DNA of 57,270 bases from Archaeoglobi archaeon (GCA_029259335.1 JAPDIY010000050.1:1-57270), one strand, 5' to 3'. Counted from the stretch's first letter, positions 1 through 9,657 are shown. Translations and numbers: made by a program. The notes: a model not told the origin generated them from the sequence alone.

Positions 1-609
1 ATAAGCAACTCTGTTCGTGTACTCCAGAATTGCTGGGATATCAGAAGCCAAGAAGAACTCTCCGTCTCCCACTCCAAGAATAAGGGGACTTTTGTATCTG
101 ACGGCTACAAGTCTTTCTTCGTCTGCTTTCATCGCAACAAAAGCGTAGGATCCCTGAAGCTCTCCAACAGCCCCTCTCACAGCATCAAGAAAGTCCACTC
201 CTTTTTCAACCCAGGACTCAATCAGGTGTGGAATTACCTCGGTGTCGGTCTCGGACTTGAATCTGTGCCCTTCAGATTCCAGTCTCTCCCTCAGATTCCT
301 GAAATTTGAGATTATTCCGTTATGAACAACCGCTATCCTGTTCTTACAGTCAAGATGAGGGTGAGCATTGACTTCAGAGGGTTTGCCATGCGTCGCCCAC
401 CTTGTATGTCCCAGACCGATTCTCCCCCCACCGAGACTGAAGTCGCTGGTCTCCCCAATAGCTCCGACTCTCTTCTTGACGACGATTTCACCATTTTTCG
501 CAACTGCAACACCCCACGAGTCGTAGCCTCTGTATTCCAGTCTCTTGAGGGCCGAGATTGCAACTTCATCAGCATTTCTGAAACCTACGTAACCCACTAT
601 CCCGCACAT
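1..609 (-). CDS. glmS: Glutamine--fructose-6-phosphate aminotransferase (isomerizing), N-terminal part, truncated by window edge
   Basis: Reverse strand reads MCGIVGYVGFRNADEVAISALKRLEYRGYDSWGVAV..., with the N-terminal Cys of the class II glutamine amidotransferase domain and LGHTRWATHG. Open to the window edge. Confidence 0.95.
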   Translation of the reverse strand, partial: MCGIVGYVGFRNADEVAISALKRLEYRGYDSWGVAVAKNGEIVVKKRVGAIGETSDFSLGGGRIGLGHTRWATHGKPSEVNAHPHLDCKNRIAVVHNGIISNFRNLRERLESEGHRFKSETDTEVIPHLIESWVEKGVDFLDAVRGAVGELQGSYAFVAMKADEERLVAVRYKSPLILGVGDGEFFLASDIPAILEYTNRVAY

Positions 610-613
610 AGGC

Positions 614-1768
614 CTATACCACCATCGAATCATCCGGAATTTTACCTGAAACAACCTTGCCGGAGGATATTTTGCTGCTGTTCCCGATGATACTCCCGGC
701 CTCAATCACCACATTTCCACCCACACTGCAGTTCTCGCCAATGAAAGCTCCTGCCCTGATGTGGTGGACCTCTCCATCAACGATAATTGCTGCCTGATCG
801 CTGATGGCCGTGAATTTTGCCTTGAGCACGCAACCACTGTCTATGACCGAGTCTTTGATGTAGGAATGGGGACCGATCACAACATTATCCCCGATAACCG
901 AATTCTCGATGTAGCACAGAGCCCCTATCCTCACGTTGTCCCCTATGGACGTGCGGCCTTTGATGACCGTGTTCTGGCCTACCTCACAGTTTCTGCCGAT
1001 TACAGCATCCTTAACGAACGCACCATGCTTTATGACAGAGTTAGATCCTATCGAAACGTTTCCCACTATTTCGGCATTCTCAACTCTACCGGAAACTGTC
1101 ACCCCCCTAAAATCCATTGCAATCTCATTTATTTTCAGTATGTCCCATGGATATACTATATCGAGCCACTTCCCGGCTTCTACAGCCAAAAATTCGTATC
1201 CAGCTTCAATCATTCTGTTTATGACGCTGGGAATGTCCGTAATATCGGCGATGAAATCAAAAATCTCGCCGCCAAATCTGTACATCCCCGTGTTAATGAG
1301 CCCGGAGACAGGCTTCTCCGGTTTCTCAATTACTCTTTTGACTCTATTTTCAACAACATCCAGAACGCCGTACTTCGAAACCTCTTCCGATCTTTTGAAG
1401 GCCACACTCCACTTTTCAAGCTTCTTTACCGTTTCGGAATCGAAGATGTTATCTCCCGAAACAACAACGAAATCGTCCTCCACAAGGCTTTCAGCCTGTT
1501 TTAGGGCATGAGCGGTTCCGAGCTGCTTTTCCTGTATCGCATATTCTATTTTCACGTTCCACCTGCTACCGTCTCCAAAGTAGTCCATGACTCTGCTTCT
1601 CCTGTATCCAACAACCATAACGATATCTCTAATTCCAGCATTTCTCAGAGATTCGATAACGTATTCCAAAACTGGCCTGTTTCCGACTTTTATCATCACT
1701 TTAGGTTTGTTCACGGTGAAGGGTCTCAGCCTCTGCCCTTCTCCAGCTGCAAGAACTACAGCCTGCAT
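614..1768 (-). CDS. Sugar-1-phosphate nucleotidyltransferase with C-terminal left-handed beta-helix (GlmU-like paralogue)
   Basis: N-term MQAVVLAAGEGQRLRPFTVNKPKVMIKVGNRP nucleotidyltransferase signature; C-terminal hexapeptide repeats (IGDNVRIGALCYIENSVIGDNVVIG). Confidence 0.9.
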   Translation of the reverse strand: MQAVVLAAGEGQRLRPFTVNKPKVMIKVGNRPVLEYVIESLRNAGIRDIVMVVGYRRSRVMDYFGDGSRWNVKIEYAIQEKQLGTAHALKQAESLVEDDFVVVSGDNIFDSETVKKLEKWSVAFKRSEEVSKYGVLDVVENRVKRVIEKPEKPVSGLINTGMYRFGGEIFDFIADITDIPSVINRMIEAGYEFLAVEAGKWLDIVYPWDILKINEIAMDFRGVTVSGRVENAEIVGNVSIGSNSVIKHGAFVKDAVIGRNCEVGQNTVIKGRTSIGDNVRIGALCYIENSVIGDNVVIGPHSYIKDSVIDSGCVLKAKFTAISDQAAIIVDGEVHHIRAGAFIGENCSVGGNVVIEAGSIIGNSSKISSGKVVSGKIPDDSMVV

Positions 1769-1772
1769 AAAA

Positions 1773-2984
1773 TCACCTCAGGAAGGAGCCGGGATCAACT
1801 GTACCGCTAACGACTTTGCCCGGCCCCACTAAAACGTCATTTCCAACCATCGCGCCCACGTTGATTGAAACGTTTATACCAGTCTTAACATTATCGCCTA
1901 CCACCGCTCCAAATTTCTTTCTACCCGTCGAAACGACTCTGCCTTTAACAGCAACTCTAACTTCTTTCTCATCCAGCCTCAGGTTTGCAACCTTGGTTCC
2001 AGCGCCGAAGTTGCAACCCTCTCCTACCACCGAGTCGCCCGCATAGTTCAGGTGGGGTAGGTTGGTGTTAGACATGATAATTGAGTTCTTCACCTCGACA
2101 AACGCGCCAATGTGGCAGTTATCGCCAATTGAAGTGTGGGGGCGAATGTAGCAGTATGGGCCAATTCTGCAGTTCTTTCCAATTATCGCCGGCCCGATTA
2201 TGTAGCTGCCGGACATCACAAGGCTCCCCTCATCAACAAAGACCCTTCCTTTTATCACAGCCCCATCCTCAACTTCGCCTCTGATTTCCGGCCGTATTTC
2301 GTCCAGAAGAACCTCATTTGCTCTCAAAAGATCCCACGGATAGCCCACGTCAATCCAGCGATTTAACTCAACAGCCTCGAATTCCAGACCATTGCCAATC
2401 GCAAGCTGGATTGTATCTGTCACCTCATACTCCCCTCTTTCGGATATTTCAGTTTTTTCCAGACAGTCCAGTATGGTCGCATCAAGCTTGTAAACTCCGG
2501 CGTTTATTGTGTTGGCAGGAGGTTGTGAGGGTTTCTCGATTATTCTTTTAACTTTTCCGTCTTCAACAATAACCACCCCGAAATCCTGAGGTCTGGAAAC
2601 GCGGTATATCCCTAAAGCTCTATCTCTGGAAGCAATTCTTGCGATATCTTCTGCACCGACGATATTGTCTCCGTTCAGCATCAGAAAATCCGAATCGAGC
2701 AGATGGGAGGCAGACTTCAGAGCATCCGCAGTACCAAGCTGCCTCCTCTGCTCGACGTATCTAATTCTTACTCCCCAATTCTCGCCCTTTCCAAAGTAGT
2801 CACGGATGGTTTCACTTCTGTAGCCAACGACGAGAATCACATCCTGAATTCCCGCTTTTTTTAACTCGACGATAAGGTGCTCAATAATGGGTTTGTTCGC
2901 TACGGGCAGCATGACTTTCGGTCTTGTGTACGTGAGAGGACGCATTCTTGTCCCTTCTCCGGCTGCGAGAATTACTGCCTGCAC
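1773..2984 (-). CDS. glmU: Bifunctional sugar-1-phosphate nucleotidylyltransferase/acetyltransferase (archaeal GlmU type)
   Basis: MQAVILAAGEGTRMRPLTYTRPKVMLPVANKPIIEH; hexapeptide repeats and HLNYAGDSVVGEGCNFGAGTKVANLR acetyltransferase motif. Confidence 0.92.
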   Translation of the reverse strand: MQAVILAAGEGTRMRPLTYTRPKVMLPVANKPIIEHLIVELKKAGIQDVILVVGYRSETIRDYFGKGENWGVRIRYVEQRRQLGTADALKSASHLLDSDFLMLNGDNIVGAEDIARIASRDRALGIYRVSRPQDFGVVIVEDGKVKRIIEKPSQPPANTINAGVYKLDATILDCLEKTEISERGEYEVTDTIQLAIGNGLEFEAVELNRWIDVGYPWDLLRANEVLLDEIRPEIRGEVEDGAVIKGRVFVDEGSLVMSGSYIIGPAIIGKNCRIGPYCYIRPHTSIGDNCHIGAFVEVKNSIIMSNTNLPHLNYAGDSVVGEGCNFGAGTKVANLRLDEKEVRVAVKGRVVSTGRKKFGAVVGDNVKTGINVSINVGAMVGNDVLVGPGKVVSGTVDPGSFLR

Positions 2985-3090
2985 AAGAACAGAATATCAT
3001 ACTTCGTTAAAAAATTAACTGTCGTTTAGAAGAGTTTTCCCAGCGAGTTCCTAGATTGCCTCTGCAATGGACCAAGTTAACTTATTTATA

Positions 3091-3109
3091 CTTGCACACA
3101 TAATGCAAG
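3091..3109. promoter_or_regulatory. Candidate operator: inverted repeat CTTGCA-N7-TGCAAG between TATA-like element and ATG
   Basis: cttgcacacataatgcaag; TATA-like cttatttata lies immediately upstream (3081-3090) and the ATG is at 3111. Confidence 0.45.
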
Positions 3110-3110
3110 C

Positions 3111-3383
3111 ATGGGCGAAAGAGTAGAAACACTCATCCGAATTCCACTTGGCATCTTTTACGGACTGATTCTGGACATACTTGGGATAGCTGTGGCATTT
3201 GTGTGGATTTTCTGTTTCTTTTACACTCTAATTCTTGGGAAAAGGCATGAAGGGGCAGCGAGATTTATGAACGGCTATGTCTCCCTTCTTTACAGCGTTT
3301 ACAGATATATGACATTCGCGACAAACCAGCGGCCAAGCCTTAGCCTTCAGCCACTTGAGCCATGTGACTTCGAGATGCGATAA
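3111..3383 (+). CDS. Small two-TM membrane protein, DUF4389-like
   Basis: 90 aa; IRIPLGIFYGLILDILGIAVAFVWIFCFFYTLILGKRHEGAARFMNGYVSLLYSVYRYMTF resembles the DUF4389 pattern. Confidence 0.7.
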   Translation: MGERVETLIRIPLGIFYGLILDILGIAVAFVWIFCFFYTLILGKRHEGAARFMNGYVSLLYSVYRYMTFATNQRPSLSLQPLEPCDFEMR

Positions 3384-3463
3384 GGAGCAACCCTCTTTAG
3401 GACTGCTCCACAACCTTTGAAATCCAGATAAAATATATATATTGCAATACAGAATTGTGATAA

Positions 3464-4453
3464 ATGCGCGAAAGTCTGAAAGTAGATTTAACCAGAGATA
3501 TCAGCTTACCCGTTAGCAAGGTAAATGTCTATATGCTTCTCCTGTTGCTGTCATGTGGCACAGTGGCATATATTATAAACATCTATGGTCCGGCATTTGA
3601 ACCCCTCTTTCTTGCCCTGATCTTCGGAATAATCGCAGGCAATCTTCAGAATGATGAGGTAAAAAAGAGAATGTCGGAGAAATCACTTTCGGTGCTTTTA
3701 CCTCTCGGTATAACTCTCTATGGCCTCAACATCAACATCCCATATCTCGGCGAATTCGACCCAAAGGTGGTTCTATCAACCCTGCTCGTTGCTTCAGCAA
3801 TTTTCGTTTCAATTATCTGGCTTTCTAAGATTTTTAAACTTAGCAGACAGCTATCATTGCTCCTTGCATGTGGGAGCACCATATGTGGAGTATCGGCTAT
3901 TGCAATCGTGTCACCTCTTCTGAAACCGAAAAAGGAGGAATTTTCTGCTGCTATTATCATAATAACAGCTGTTGGATTGACAGGAGCGATAATCTACCCG
4001 AGTGTAGCTCATTTTACCGGTATCTCTCCGGAAGACTACGCTGTGCTTACTGGTGCAACCTTACACCAGACCGGGATAGTCAAGATATCCTCTCATTTCT
4101 TTGGGGTTGAAAATGAGGCGCTTGCTGTAAAGGGGATAAGAATAGCAATGATAGCTTTGGTTGCTCTTGTTCTGTCCGTGCTTTACTCTGAGAGCCGTTT
4201 CTACGTGCCTTGGTACATCGTTAGCTTTCTTGCTGTTGCCCTCTTTGCCACCACCTATCTCCCAAGCGAGATCGTGATGACATTAAGACCGGTTGCAACC
4301 ATAGTGTTTTCAACAACCCTTGCAGCTATCGGTTATACGGTCAATCTAAGAAAGGTTCAGAGAGTCGGCATTAAACCTCTGCTTGTATCCTACGGTGGAT
4401 GGGTTGCGGGAGTGGCCGTGTTTGCAGTACTGTTGTGGAGTGGTGCCATATGA
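3464..4453 (+). CDS. YeiH/UPF0324 family putative sulfate exporter (short form)
   Basis: 329 aa, about 10 hydrophobic segments; LACGSTICGVSAIAIVSP and TGATLHQTGIVKISSHFFG are typical of the family. Confidence 0.85.
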   Translation: MRESLKVDLTRDISLPVSKVNVYMLLLLLSCGTVAYIINIYGPAFEPLFLALIFGIIAGNLQNDEVKKRMSEKSLSVLLPLGITLYGLNINIPYLGEFDPKVVLSTLLVASAIFVSIIWLSKIFKLSRQLSLLLACGSTICGVSAIAIVSPLLKPKKEEFSAAIIIITAVGLTGAIIYPSVAHFTGISPEDYAVLTGATLHQTGIVKISSHFFGVENEALAVKGIRIAMIALVALVLSVLYSESRFYVPWYIVSFLAVALFATTYLPSEIVMTLRPVATIVFSTTLAAIGYTVNLRKVQRVGIKPLLVSYGGWVAGVAVFAVLLWSGAI

Positions 4454-6576
4454 GAATATTTGCAAAATTTGTCATCCTGTCTTTCCTCATATCGGCGATT
4501 TCACTGGTTTTAGGAGTCTCAGTTATCGAGGTAAGCGGAGTAGATGTTTCATATTTTGCATACATTGCAGTGGTCATCCTGTCAGTGGCCTTGTTTGCTG
4601 CTGGGAGTATCTTAGAACCAATTGAGAAGTTGAAGGAAGCTTTTGAAAAGGCCGTGAAGGGTGAACTTGAAACCGTGGAAATACATACGGGCGACGAGTT
4701 TGAGGAGCTTGCTTCAGCCTTCAACTGGATGGTGGGAGAGCTTAAGAGAGAAAGAGACGCACTGAAAGAAAGTGAGGAGAGATTCAGAAGTGTTGTGGAA
4801 GAAATTGACGGATGGGTATTTGAGCTTGACAGGGAGTATCGGATTGTTTACACGAGTCCGAAAGTCAAAGAGTATCTCGGATACAGTGAAGGGGAAGTTC
4901 TGGGGAGGAGAGTCGATGAGGTGATAGATAACTTCCCCATTGACAAGCTTGTTGAGAACAAAAAATTTGAAATCGAAGTTGTAACCGAAAGGAAAAAGAT
5001 TCGTCCCTTTGAAATCACCGTCACGGCCTCAGGCGATATTTACAGGTGTTTTGCCAGAAATATAGGGCATAGAAAGAGAATAGAGCGAGAGCTGGCCTTC
5101 TTCAGGGGGATACTGGAACACTCTGTTGATGCTATCGTTATTCTTGATATTGACAGCAGAATTGTTGCATGGAACAGAGGTGCGGAAATGATGTTTGGTT
5201 ACACCGCAGAAGAGGCAATTGGGAAACCAATCACCTTCCTTCTTCCAGAGAATCAGTGGGAACAGTGCAGGGAGAACTTCAGGAGGGCGGTTCTGGAGGG
5301 ACACGTCAAAGATATCGAGTCTGTGAGATATACGAAGAGAGGTGACACAGTAATCGTTGATCAAACCCTCACAAGTATTTATGACTCCTCTGGCGAGCTT
5401 GTAGGATTTGTTGCAATAATGAGGGATATAACGAAGAGGAAGAAAACGGAGATCGAGCTTAAGAACATGTGTGAAGAGCTTGAGAGAAGAACGAGGGAAA
5501 TCCTTGAGGTTCAGAAGGAGCTTTATCATCTTGCCAGCATTGTTGAGAACTCCAACGATGCAATTTACTCTGTGGATCTCGACGGAAAGATAACAAGCTG
5601 GAACAAAACGGCGGAAAAAATGTTTGGGTGGAGTAAGGAAGAAGCAATTGGAATGGATTCGTCAAAGCTACTACCAGATGAAATTAAGAATGAAACTGAG
5701 TTCATTCTCAGAAGGTTGAGGGAAGGTAGTCGAGATCTCAGATTCGAAACGCGCAGATTAACGAAGAGTGGAGATGTGGCAGATGTGGAGATTACAATAT
5801 CTCCACTGCTTGACGAGTCGGGTGAGCTTAGAGGTTTCTCGGTTATTTCGAGAGACATATCACTTAAAATGGAAGCAGAGAGGGAAGCAGAGAGGAGAAT
5901 GCTGAAGTATGATGTTGAGAGGGGTAGGGTGTACTTTACTGACAACTTTGATATTGCAGTTGATGTCCTCAATGACCTAATCAAATGCGGATACGATGGG
6001 AAGGTGATAAGCAGAAGGTATCCTGAAGTAATCGGAGTATGTGGAGAAAACCATTTAATGATGGCGAGCAGGAGGAAAGGGAAGACAGTGGAGCCTGACC
6101 CGGAGAAGATATATCGGGAAATAGCTAACATGTCAGGGTGGAAAAATGTAGTTCTACTTGATCTCGATTATCTACTGGTTAAAAAATCCTTTGAAGAAAT
6201 TTATGAACTTTTGCAAAAATTAAAGGACTTGTTTTTTGTTCTGAGCAAAGGCGTATTGATTGTGGCATCGGACAGTGGCATGCTGAGTGAGAGGGAATTG
6301 ACGCTGCTGAAAATGGAATGTGGAATTATAAGAAGTAAAGACGTGGATCTACCTGACGAGATGTACGAACTGCTAAGGTTTATCTACTCAAGAAATAGGG
6401 TTGGAGAGAGACCTTCTATCAAGGATATAATGAGCAACTTTAACATTACAAGGAACACGGCAAAAAAAAGAATTGGATACTTAGCCGATAGAGGATTAAT
6501 CAAAATGATTAAAGATGGACGAATGAAAGTTCTCGAACTTACAGAAGAGGGTAGGGAGGTGATGCGTACCGTCTGA
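4450..6576 (+). CDS. Membrane-anchored multi-PAS sensor with HAMP-like, DUF835-like and C-terminal winged-helix regions; no histidine kinase domain
   Basis: ATG at 4450 overlaps the yeiH stop (ATGA). N-terminal TM pair, then PAS cores (SVVEEIDGWVFELDREYRIVYTSP, ILDIDSRIVAWNRGAEMMFGYTAEEAIG, SVDLDGKITSWNKTAEKMFGWSKEEAIG), DUF835-like DLDYLLVKKSFEEIYELLQKLK, and wHTH SIKDIMSNFNITRNTAKKRIGYLADRGLIKMI. Confidence 0.88.
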   Translation: MRIFAKFVILSFLISAISLVLGVSVIEVSGVDVSYFAYIAVVILSVALFAAGSILEPIEKLKEAFEKAVKGELETVEIHTGDEFEELASAFNWMVGELKRERDALKESEERFRSVVEEIDGWVFELDREYRIVYTSPKVKEYLGYSEGEVLGRRVDEVIDNFPIDKLVENKKFEIEVVTERKKIRPFEITVTASGDIYRCFARNIGHRKRIERELAFFRGILEHSVDAIVILDIDSRIVAWNRGAEMMFGYTAEEAIGKPITFLLPENQWEQCRENFRRAVLEGHVKDIESVRYTKRGDTVIVDQTLTSIYDSSGELVGFVAIMRDITKRKKTEIELKNMCEELERRTREILEVQKELYHLASIVENSNDAIYSVDLDGKITSWNKTAEKMFGWSKEEAIGMDSSKLLPDEIKNETEFILRRLREGSRDLRFETRRLTKSGDVADVEITISPLLDESGELRGFSVISRDISLKMEAEREAERRMLKYDVERGRVYFTDNFDIAVDVLNDLIKCGYDGKVISRRYPEVIGVCGENHLMMASRRKGKTVEPDPEKIYREIANMSGWKNVVLLDLDYLLVKKSFEEIYELLQKLKDLFFVLSKGVLIVASDSGMLSERELTLLKMECGIIRSKDVDLPDEMYELLRFIYSRNRVGERPSIKDIMSNFNITRNTAKKRIGYLADRGLIKMIKDGRMKVLELTEEGREVMRTV

Positions 6577-6674
6577 TACTATTTGACGCTTTTTTTGACG
6601 ATATTCTAATATTTGTTAAAATTCAAATTATGAATGTGGGATTTGTTGTCGGAGTGGTGTTGAGTAGTTGAGAG

Positions 6675-8162
6675 GTGGTAGGTATGGTGGAAGAGAAAGG
6701 AATAGACTGGTCATCGTTGTGGAAGAAAGAGGACTGGTGGTCGTTCTGGCTGGGGATGCTGCTGTTCTTCCTCTGCCTTGCTGCCGCATACGGCATGGAT
6801 CTCATGGGCTGGGCAGTAGGTGCAAGCACATGGGTCGATCCTGCCAAAGCGATGAAGCCCGTATCGGCGAACTATGCCTATCTCGGCCCCATTGGATCGT
6901 TAGTAGTAACTTACATTGTAATGTTGATTTTGCTTAGTATCGGTGCTAAGGCAATGGGGTGGAAGGTGGGCAAGTTTGCTGGCGGTTTTACAGTGATATT
7001 CTTCCTTACTTGGATCTGCTGGATTATCGGACATAACGCATGGATCGCTGCAACCAAGCCTGAGCAATATGGACTTCCGTGGTCTGCGCACATGACTGGA
7101 GAAGCGGGATACATCATCGCTCTGATACTTGGTTTGCTTATAGGAAACCTTGCGAAGGGATTTGCAGAACAGTTGAAAGAGGCTGCGAAACCCGAGTGGT
7201 TCATCAAAACTGCTATCGTGCTGCTCGGTGCAGTTGTAGGTTTAAAAGCTCCTAGCGTTCCACCTGAAATACTGTACAACTTCCTCTTCAGAGGTCTTTG
7301 TGCTATAGTTGAGGCCTACCTGCTATACTGGGCTCTGGTTTACTGGGTTGCAAGGAGGTATTTCGGGCTCAGCAGAGAATGGGCAGCTCCACTTGCATCT
7401 GGTATATCGATTTGCGGTGTTTCTGCGGCCATAGCTACTGGAGGTGCTATCAGAGCAAGACCAATTGTGCCAGTTATCGTCGCTTCGTTGGTCATAGTTT
7501 TTGCAGTAGTTGAACTCTTGATCATACCTTTCGTTGCCGTTGCAGCCTTCTGGAACCAGCCACTCGTTGCAGGAGCGTGGATGGGACTGGCTGTTAAAAC
7601 AGATGGCGCTGCAGCAGCAAGTGGTGAAATCGTTGATTCTCTTATCACTGGGATGCATCCAGAATTTGCAGCCTTGCAGGGGTGGATTTTGAATGCGGCA
7701 ATCATAACCAAAATCTTCATTGACATATTCATAGGTGTCTGGGCATTTGTACTCGCAGTCATATGGGTGTATTGGATCGAGAGAAGACCGGGAGAGAGAG
7801 TGGAAAAACTTGAGATATGGTACAGGTTCCCCAAGTTCGTCATCGGTTACTTCTTGACGTTCTTCATAGTACTTGTTCTCGCTTCGGCAATAGCTGGCAG
7901 TGTACCCCATGAACAAGTAACCGAAGCTTTGAAGCCAATGAGTTTAGCCGTGAAAAGTGAGATGAATGCTTTCAGGAGAATATTCTTTGCACTGACGTTC
8001 TTCAGCATAGGACTGATTTCCGACTTCTCCACACTGCGCAAAGAGGGCATTGGAAAACTTGCATTGGTCTACTTTGTCTGTCTGTTCGGTTTCATACTGT
8101 GGATCGGTCTCTTCATAAGCTGGCTGTTCTTCCACGACGTGCACTTACTGTTCCTGAAGTGA
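6675..8162 (+). CDS. YeiH-type putative sulfate exporter, long form
   Basis: 495 aa, many TM helices; ASGISICGVSAAIATGGAI family core; FFALTFFSIGLISDFSTL. The true start may be a few codons downstream. Confidence 0.8.
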   Translation: MVGMVEEKGIDWSSLWKKEDWWSFWLGMLLFFLCLAAAYGMDLMGWAVGASTWVDPAKAMKPVSANYAYLGPIGSLVVTYIVMLILLSIGAKAMGWKVGKFAGGFTVIFFLTWICWIIGHNAWIAATKPEQYGLPWSAHMTGEAGYIIALILGLLIGNLAKGFAEQLKEAAKPEWFIKTAIVLLGAVVGLKAPSVPPEILYNFLFRGLCAIVEAYLLYWALVYWVARRYFGLSREWAAPLASGISICGVSAAIATGGAIRARPIVPVIVASLVIVFAVVELLIIPFVAVAAFWNQPLVAGAWMGLAVKTDGAAAASGEIVDSLITGMHPEFAALQGWILNAAIITKIFIDIFIGVWAFVLAVIWVYWIERRPGERVEKLEIWYRFPKFVIGYFLTFFIVLVLASAIAGSVPHEQVTEALKPMSLAVKSEMNAFRRIFFALTFFSIGLISDFSTLRKEGIGKLALVYFVCLFGFILWIGLFISWLFFHDVHLLFLK

Positions 8163-8172
8163 GGTGAGGAAG

Positions 8173-8403
8173 ATGCCAGAAGAAATCTGTCCAAGATGCG
8201 GCTCAACTGCTGAACTCGTTAAGATGGGAGACGAAGAGGTTCTTCGATGTACTAAGTGCGGCTATGAGGCTAAAATACGTGCAGAGGAAGAAATACTACC
8301 AATAGAGAAAAAGCTGGTTGCAGTAAGCATAGTGCTAGCAGTAATTTTACTGGCGATACTGTATTACGTGAGTTGGTCAATGATCGCCCACTTAACGCCC
8401 TAG
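8173..8403 (+). CDS. Small zinc-ribbon protein with C-terminal TM helix
   Basis: CPRCGS...CTKCGY (two CxxC) followed by LVAVSIVLAVILLAILYYVSW. Confidence 0.75.
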   Translation: MPEEICPRCGSTAELVKMGDEEVLRCTKCGYEAKIRAEEEILPIEKKLVAVSIVLAVILLAILYYVSWSMIAHLTP

Positions 8404-8433
8404 TATTTTTCCATATTTTTTAGAAAAAGGGTT

Positions 8434-8673
8434 GTGATGATGCTGATCTTAACTCTAAGGTTTGATCGGGAATGGATTGCCGAAAACAGTGTCATTTCTG
8501 TGAAAGGAAGCTCTCTGGAGGATCTTGATAGAAAGCTGAAATATGAGCTGAAAAAAGTGGGATACAGTGGAAAAATCGAAGTCCTTATGAGGTTCGATTA
8601 CTCAACAATTCCGCGATGGATGAGGCAGTTTCATCCGCACTATTTCAACAGAAGAGTCGTTATAGATGTTTGA
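8434..8673 (+). CDS. Conserved hypothetical small protein
   Basis: 79 aa ORF co-directional with upstream genes; no domain recognised with confidence. Confidence 0.55.
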   Translation: MMMLILTLRFDREWIAENSVISVKGSSLEDLDRKLKYELKKVGYSGKIEVLMRFDYSTIPRWMRQFHPHYFNRRVVIDV

Positions 8674-9657
8674 CTAAACTGACCACGCTTTGTAGCAGGT
8701 CTTGCAGACATCGGGAAGATCGGGGATGTTGAGCGGGAGAGACTGATAGCGGGTCTGCAGTCTTCTCTCAAAGATTTCTCTGAATCGCCTGTATTCTTCT
8801 TTCCACACGCGGTTAAATTCAGATACATGGCCAAAATACAGTTTTGGCACTTTAGTTTTTCTACCTCTGAAGTATCTGCTGATGTACTCGGATCTAGTTG
8901 GCAAATGCAAGTATACGCATGGTGCGATTCTACCATCAACGGTGATAAGACAATTCTTTATTGGATCTTCAGCACATACCAGAGCTTCTTCGAGTTTAAC
9001 CGGTTTTGCGACAAAATTGATCCCTAACTCATTAGCTTTTTTCTCAGCTTTTTTAATTTGCTCCAAAACGCCCGGATCTGGACTGCTACCGAAAACTTCC
9101 ATGCCGACAAGCTGTTCGGATGGAATGTAGTCCATATTGTTTGCAATCACCTCATCAGCACCACATTCATGGGCAAGATCAACAATGTCTGGAAGCTGCT
9201 CAACCGTATTTTTGAGCATCATCGTCGCTATCACGATCTTTGGCTCCCTGTCTCTCTGCTCTGAAACGAGCTTTATGTTCTCTTTCAGCTTTTCGAGCCT
9301 GCATCCCCTGATCGCCATGTGCTCCTCAGCATCAGCACTGGCGATTGAGACGGCAAGCAGATCGAGCTTAAGCACATCTTCGAGATGTCTGTCGATAAGA
9401 ATCCCGTTCGTGGTTAAACCGACACTGCAGTGCTTTCTCGCAGTTTCAATCATCTCCCCGATGTTTGGATTTAGCAATGGCTCACCCCAGCCCTGAAGAT
9501 GAGCGTATCTGAACTTTTTGAAGGGAATGGAGTGAAAGATTTCCATATCCATGTCTTTTGAAATCCATTCATCTTTGAATTGAAATTTTGGACACATCAG
9601 GCAGCTAAGCTGGCATCTTGTCGAGACTTCAACCTGCACGATCCCTAACTTTCCCAT
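8674..9657 (-). CDS. Radical SAM protein with SPASM-like C-terminal Cys cluster
   Basis: CQLSCLMC (CxxxCxxC) near N-terminus; C-terminal CLITVDGRIAPC...CKTCY. Confidence 0.9.
   Translation of the reverse strand: MGKLGIVQVEVSTRCQLSCLMCPKFQFKDEWISKDMDMEIFHSIPFKKFRYAHLQGWGEPLLNPNIGEMIETARKHCSVGLTTNGILIDRHLEDVLKLDLLAVSIASADAEEHMAIRGCRLEKLKENIKLVSEQRDREPKIVIATMMLKNTVEQLPDIVDLAHECGADEVIANNMDYIPSEQLVGMEVFGSSPDPGVLEQIKKAEKKANELGINFVAKPVKLEEALVCAEDPIKNCLITVDGRIAPCVYLHLPTRSEYISRYFRGRKTKVPKLYFGHVSEFNRVWKEEYRRFREIFERRLQTRYQSLPLNIPDLPDVCKTCYKAWSV

Noticed and set aside
761-1504. 247-aa plus-strand ORF antisense to the nucleotidyltransferase gene
   Set aside because: The opposite strand encodes a clear enzyme; the translated antisense product has no recognisable domain. 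Many other ORFs in the supplied track are the same kind of shadow ORF.
6583-6602. TTTGACG direct repeat downstream of the PAS regulator gene
   Set aside because: Only a 7-bp repeat in AT-rich DNA with no other support.
7323-7916. 197-aa minus-strand ORF inside the long YeiH gene
   Set aside because: Shadow ORF with biased composition; the YeiH reading frame is unambiguous.
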